Source: Rhizopus sp. PT2906
Taxonomy: Eukaryota; Mucoromycota; Mucoromycetes; Mucorales; Rhizopodaceae
DNA: 64,000 nt
Reading direction: 5' to 3'
NCBI GenBank assembly: GCA_025529335.1
Contig: JAMYHX010000050.1
Location: 1-64,000 of the forward strand
In this document: piece by piece, positions 60,538-64,000 of the stretch
Layout of the letters: the number at the start of each line of letters is the position of its first letter
How positions within the stretch are numbered: position 1 is the first letter of the stretch
The notes under the pieces: model-generated
Told to the model about the DNA's origin: nothing
Seen by the model: only the letters and a program-made list of their open reading frames with translations
Database searches by the model: none
Made by a program: the position numbers and the translations under genes

Positions 60538-61529
60538 AGTGTAAGAAGGAAACAAAAGAAAAAATAGAGTGAAAAATTGTCACCAAGGCAAATCATATCC
60601 CTTCTCTTCAACAGCAATCAGATGGAGTTTAAAAACATATGATGACGTTTAGAACGGTGTGACTTGGTGCTTTCATCTGCTTTCTGCAACAATAAAATGT
60701 GTTCGTTAGTTAGCTCTTGAGAACTGTTGCAAAAGCTCTACAAAAGCTCAGCAGTTTCTGCACGATCTACTGAGCAATATCTCCTCTACTTGGTTTAACA
60801 TCTACTGCATTTCTGTCAGACGTATTATCTCTGGTAAGTACAATTTCTACACCAGCAGGACTGGCAATACAGAAATTGGAAGCATTTTGTTGATTGATGT
60901 AAACTTAGAAATCGATATAGTCAACACAAAAGAAACATGTGCTTTCAGACGCGTAAGTTACTTTTCTTTAATTTGAGGAACTTCTAAACTAATATATATA
61001 CGAGGTATACATTGTGACATTTATACTATTCTTATACTTCTCAACAAGCTTTTTTGTCGCTACTCGTTCTTTCTAAGAGTGCTCATCGATATTACTAGTA
61101 TGTATATGAGACTATCAACGCGTCTATTTCGGTTTATCTGAAAATAAGCGGCCTTCGGCTATGAATTAGTAGTTTGGCTTATGGGTGGATCGAAAAGAAG
61201 AGCCACGCTATGGCATAATTTTGGGTGAGCCCATAAAGATATGCGGATCAGTGCCTTATATGCAACTTTTATTGACAGAACCCTAAGAACTCAAGGAATT
61301 GCGCCAAAGCAACAATACAAATCAATAAAGATAAACATGTTAATGATTGCTTTGTATAAAATGCATACTATATTTCATAAAACATCATTTGTCTGTTGCA
61401 TTAAAACATGTCATATATTTTCATTGTTAAATTTGTTTTTCTTTTTCTTTTTACTGCTGTGTTTGAATTTGAATAAAAACAGGATTCTGCTTTTATTAAT
61501 TGCTTTTTCAGAAAGGAGGAAAAGAGTCA
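60538..61529. other. Intergenic, no gene seen
   Basis: About 1 kb. AT-rich; a short inverted repeat TTATGGG...CCCATAA (about 61179-61235) is weak. A plus-strand ORF at 61241-61585 is AT/Phe-driven and ends inside the next gene in another frame, so it is not called. Confidence 0.35.
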
Positions 61530-61937
61530 ATGTCGCTATATCCATCACTTACATCAATCAGTTTAAAGTCAAAGGGACTCTATAAGAAGCCAACAGCAAA
61601 AGAACTCTTTGATGAAATAGCCATTATGGAAGACAATTTGGCCCAGAGAAAGCAGAAACTTGTAGAAGTGGGCGCTCCCCTTCATGTAAAAGGACAACCG
61701 AATGGCTCTGCAAGAAATAGAAATAGTGGACTTTCTGAAGAAGCCCATGATACTTTGGATACTGGACACATGTATGAAGAAGATTTTGAATCAGGAAGTG
61801 CTCATTCGAGTGAAATACGTCCTATTCACGAAGAGCAAGACGACAGATTCAGATTATCACCATCGTATCATTCCAATAGAGAGCTTAGCGAGTTTCATTC
61901 AGACGATGAAATTTCAATGGAAATGGACTTGTCTTGA
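61530..61937 (+). CDS. Small acidic hypothetical protein, 135 aa
   Basis: ATG at 61530 begins MSLYPSLTSISLKSKGLYKK and continues PTAKELFDEIAIMEDNLAQR, a short amphipathic helix. The rest is acidic and Ser/His-rich (EEDFESGSAHSSEIRPIHEE, NRELSEFHSDDEISMEMDLS). A splice acceptor-like TTTTTCAG just upstream (about 61505-61512) suggests a 5' intron, so earlier exons may exist. Balanced composition and the lack of AT-type residues support a real gene. No family recognised. It could be a nuclear or cytosolic adaptor, but this is a guess. Confidence 0.5.
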   Translation: MSLYPSLTSISLKSKGLYKKPTAKELFDEIAIMEDNLAQRKQKLVEVGAPLHVKGQPNGSARNRNSGLSEEAHDTLDTGHMYEEDFESGSAHSSEIRPIHEEQDDRFRLSPSYHSNRELSEFHSDDEISMEMDLS

Positions 61938-63262
61938 TTGGAAATATGCATATATTGATTATTTCAAAACATACAAGTATAAACCGCTAGAGTGTAAAAC
62001 GGGAGAAGTTCTCTGTTTTAATTTGGGAAACACTACGCACACGCGAAGACGCTATGGGCACACCAGAACAGAAGGCTTTATTTGTATAAAATATCATTTT
62101 CTTTCATGCCGTTTTTTATAAAGGATGGTCCATATAATCTTGGCCGAATTAACTTTCTATACTTATTTTAAATCTGTCAGGTGACAACGTTGCATGTCGA
62201 CCTGTCTAAGCAACAACATAACTAGTCCAAAGATCTCAGGCGACTTGGGTCAAAATGGCAGGTACAGCGTATTGCCTGCTGTCTCAAAGTATACAGATAC
62301 AGATCTATTAGATACATCTGCAACTCATTGAATACAATCCAAAGAATCGAACCAACAATTAGGTGAAGGATTCTTTCAAAACCGTAACGCTTCATTTTAT
62401 CTACAAATTTTAAGTCACTTTAGTATTCGCTTTAAAAGATAGTATTTTGTATGTATACCTTTGTATAATCCATAATTGTGCAAGCCAAATCATTCTTTCG
62501 TTTCTCGCTTAACTCTCATGCGAACATGAACTCAAATCAAACAACTACAAAGTGGGGTATTCATAGCGTTTTCACGTGTGTATAAGAAAAAACAGGGTTT
62601 GACTACTTATAAAATATCATTCTTTGATCATAGATGACTTCTTAGATTTCTTCTTTTAGACGACACTTGGATTTGTGCTTGATCAATTGTTGATCTGAGA
62701 CCTAAAACCTAAGCACAAGCAGGAGAGGATTTATTTCGAGGAACCTCATTTAAACTTTTGTTGCAGTAAGCGGTTATACAGTGAAGGTATTTTGACGAAC
62801 TTTTGGCCTAATCGTGACAGCCTACGGCTCAAATAAAATGCCATTTCTCCATCGGAAATTGAAAATAGAATGCTTGCTTAAGACTTCTGATCATATTTAC
62901 TATACAAGGGTTCAAGCACATTTATTGCAATTACTTGTTTAAAAGAAAGAACATTATATAATTACTAAAGATAAATGCTTGGCATACTTGTAAAGTCTTT
63001 GTCTTTAAATAACTTTTTTGCTGAGATTAGCACTTCTTGAGTATGATCCGCTCCGGTTCCTGAATATTACCATATATAAGAATGCTGATTGTCTTGGTCG
63101 ATTCTTTCTTCTTCTTCGTCTTGTTTTTAACGGATAGATAAGCGGAAACTCTTCAATTCGCCTTTTGTTTTCCTTGCTTTATTATTAATCAAATAACATT
63201 ACAATGTCACTGCAACTTTTTCACTGTAATTAGTCAACAAACATCTTTATGTACAACAGATA
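61938..63262. other. Intergenic, no gene seen
   Basis: About 1.3 kb of AT-rich DNA between the acidic hypothetical gene and the recombinase relic. A plus-strand frame at 61702-62121 is an overlapping shadow of the previous gene. No tRNA, repeat or conserved motif recognised. Confidence 0.35.
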
Positions 63263-64000
63263 ATCTTCATCCTCCAACCTTACCGATCAAAGGGTGGTAA
63301 ATACCACAAAAGAAGCTGAGATTATTGAACACACTTTCCTAAGTCTTGAGAACGAACGATCAAGAAACACTGCATTGGCGTACAAAAAGAAGCAGGAGAT
63401 CTTTATGGTACACGTCATATATAGATGTATGGTATGAATGCGCTTATACTTCTTATTTCAATAGGACTTTTGCATAGAAAATCGCTATAAAGACGGTTGT
63501 ATTGTAACTGAAGCGAGGTTATTGCGTTTTCTTGGTGAAGCCGTTCTACCTAGAGGCAGTTTAAAGAAGGGTGTAAAGTATAATGGTTCCGTACATGAAC
63601 TTAAAATGGAAAGCATTCAACAATACATCAAGACAGTAGTTAAACTTCATGCAATTCAATTTTCCAGAAATATATCCAGAGAAGCTAGCGCCCGTGGTGT
63701 TGCTCTGCGTGCATGGTTAAAGAACAGATGGCACAGTGAACGACAGCGAAAACGTGAGAGCTACGAAGATCACGCTCGCCACACTGCATAGGACGGTTGC
63801 ACTCTTGAAGAACTTAAGTTATCAATCTTCTATTTCAAAGAAGGAAAGGAGAAGTCATTTAGGGGCCGAATGCTCTTTCTGATGCAGCATATGATGTTGT
63901 TGCGCGGCGAGCGCACTAGGGATATGGAGCTATGCGATCTTTTCTCTTTAGACTTCAAAGATGAAGGATTCTCTGAATTCCCGTATTAGTTCTACGTCTG
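63263..64000 (+). pseudogene. Ndc10/Crypton-like tyrosine recombinase relic, N-terminal part, running off the window
   Basis: Open from about 63263, reading VVNTTKEAEIIEHTFLSLEN and ERSRNTALAYKKKQEIFM, then an intron 63408-63464 (GTACAC...ATAG), then DFCIENRYKDGCIVTEARLL and RFLGEAVLPRGSLKKG. This is the N-terminal helical domain of the Ndc10-like/Crypton-type recombinases seen in fungal genomes. It continues SIQQYIKTVVKLHAIQFSRN and RKRESYEDHARHTA, where a TAG at 63789-63791 interrupts it. The same frame then gives MLFLMQHMMLLRGERTRDME and LCDLFSLDFKDEGFSEFPY before a second TAG at 63987-63989. Two in-frame stops indicate decay. The catalytic C-terminal domain is outside the window. Confidence 0.7.

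Noticed and set aside
61702..62121. 139-codon plus-strand ORF overlapping the acidic hypothetical gene
   Set aside because: It is a frame-shifted reading of the same DNA that continues into AT-rich spacer, with less protein-like composition than the 61530-61937 frame.
62330..62350. tRNA B-box-like GGTTCGATTC on the minus strand
   Set aside because: The five bases on each side (GTTGG and CTTTG) do not form a T-stem and no A box or acceptor stem is seen.

Overview
The window reads as nuclear DNA of an early-diverging filamentous fungus, most likely a Mucorales (Mucoromycota) species. The reasons are AT-rich intergenic DNA, many short GT-AG introns of about 45-80 nt, a fungal gene set (AVL9, STB6-like, SIP5, yeast YPR097W-like PX protein) and gene families that Dikarya often lack (BTG/Tob, ELMO, GPI-PLD-like). 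Transposon relics are of LINE, Tc1 and Ndc10/Crypton-like recombinase types. I see no bacterial, plasmid, phage or CRISPR structure. The species cannot be named from sequence alone.

Layout. 1-471: 5' part of an unrecognised, frameshifted gene. 1907-9321: three plus-strand genes in a row (AVL9-like secretion factor, SLC45-like sugar/H+ symporter, STB6-like protein). 9.7-14.4 kb: a short hypothetical ORF, a BTG/Tob protein, an RNase P/MRP Rpp40-like subunit and a double-CDGSH Fe-S protein. 15.4-17.5 kb: an MFS sugar-porter-family transporter, followed by a TPP riboswitch inside a probable 5'-UTR intron of a short orphan transcript. 17.6-26.4 kb: a very large minus-strand neurofibromin/IRA RasGAP gene.

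26.4-33.2 kb is gene-poor and holds decayed mobile DNA, including a Tc1-type transposase relic, and an RNA-like hairpin. 33.2-43.4 kb is dense: a Ser-rich hypothetical protein, an ELMO protein, S-adenosylhomocysteine hydrolase, a short-chain dehydrogenase, ribosomal protein uS13/RPS18 head-to-head with mitoribosomal mS38, and a GH47 mannosidase. 45.2-55.0 kb: GPI-PLD-like protein, C2H2 zinc-finger protein, SIP5-like, STEEP1-like, a PX/DUF3818 protein and an HTH-plus-Myb protein. 55.5-58.1 kb: a LINE relic and a transposase relic. 59.4-62 kb: 5-hydroxyisourate hydrolase, complex I NDUFB9 and a small acidic protein. The window ends inside a decayed Ndc10/Crypton-like recombinase.

The genes do not form an operon-like pathway. 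Themes that recur are small-GTPase signalling (neurofibromin, ELMO), membrane traffic and lipids (AVL9, PX protein, STEEP1, GPI-PLD, GH47) and organelle function (mS38, NDUFB9, CDGSH). The most interesting observations are the orphan intronic TPP riboswitch, several 11-17 nt coding microexons, a transposase-type HTH joined to a Myb domain, and an RPS18 gene whose first coding exon is only the start codon. Exon boundaries were inferred by hand from GT-AG sites and protein-family similarity, and no alignment was run.
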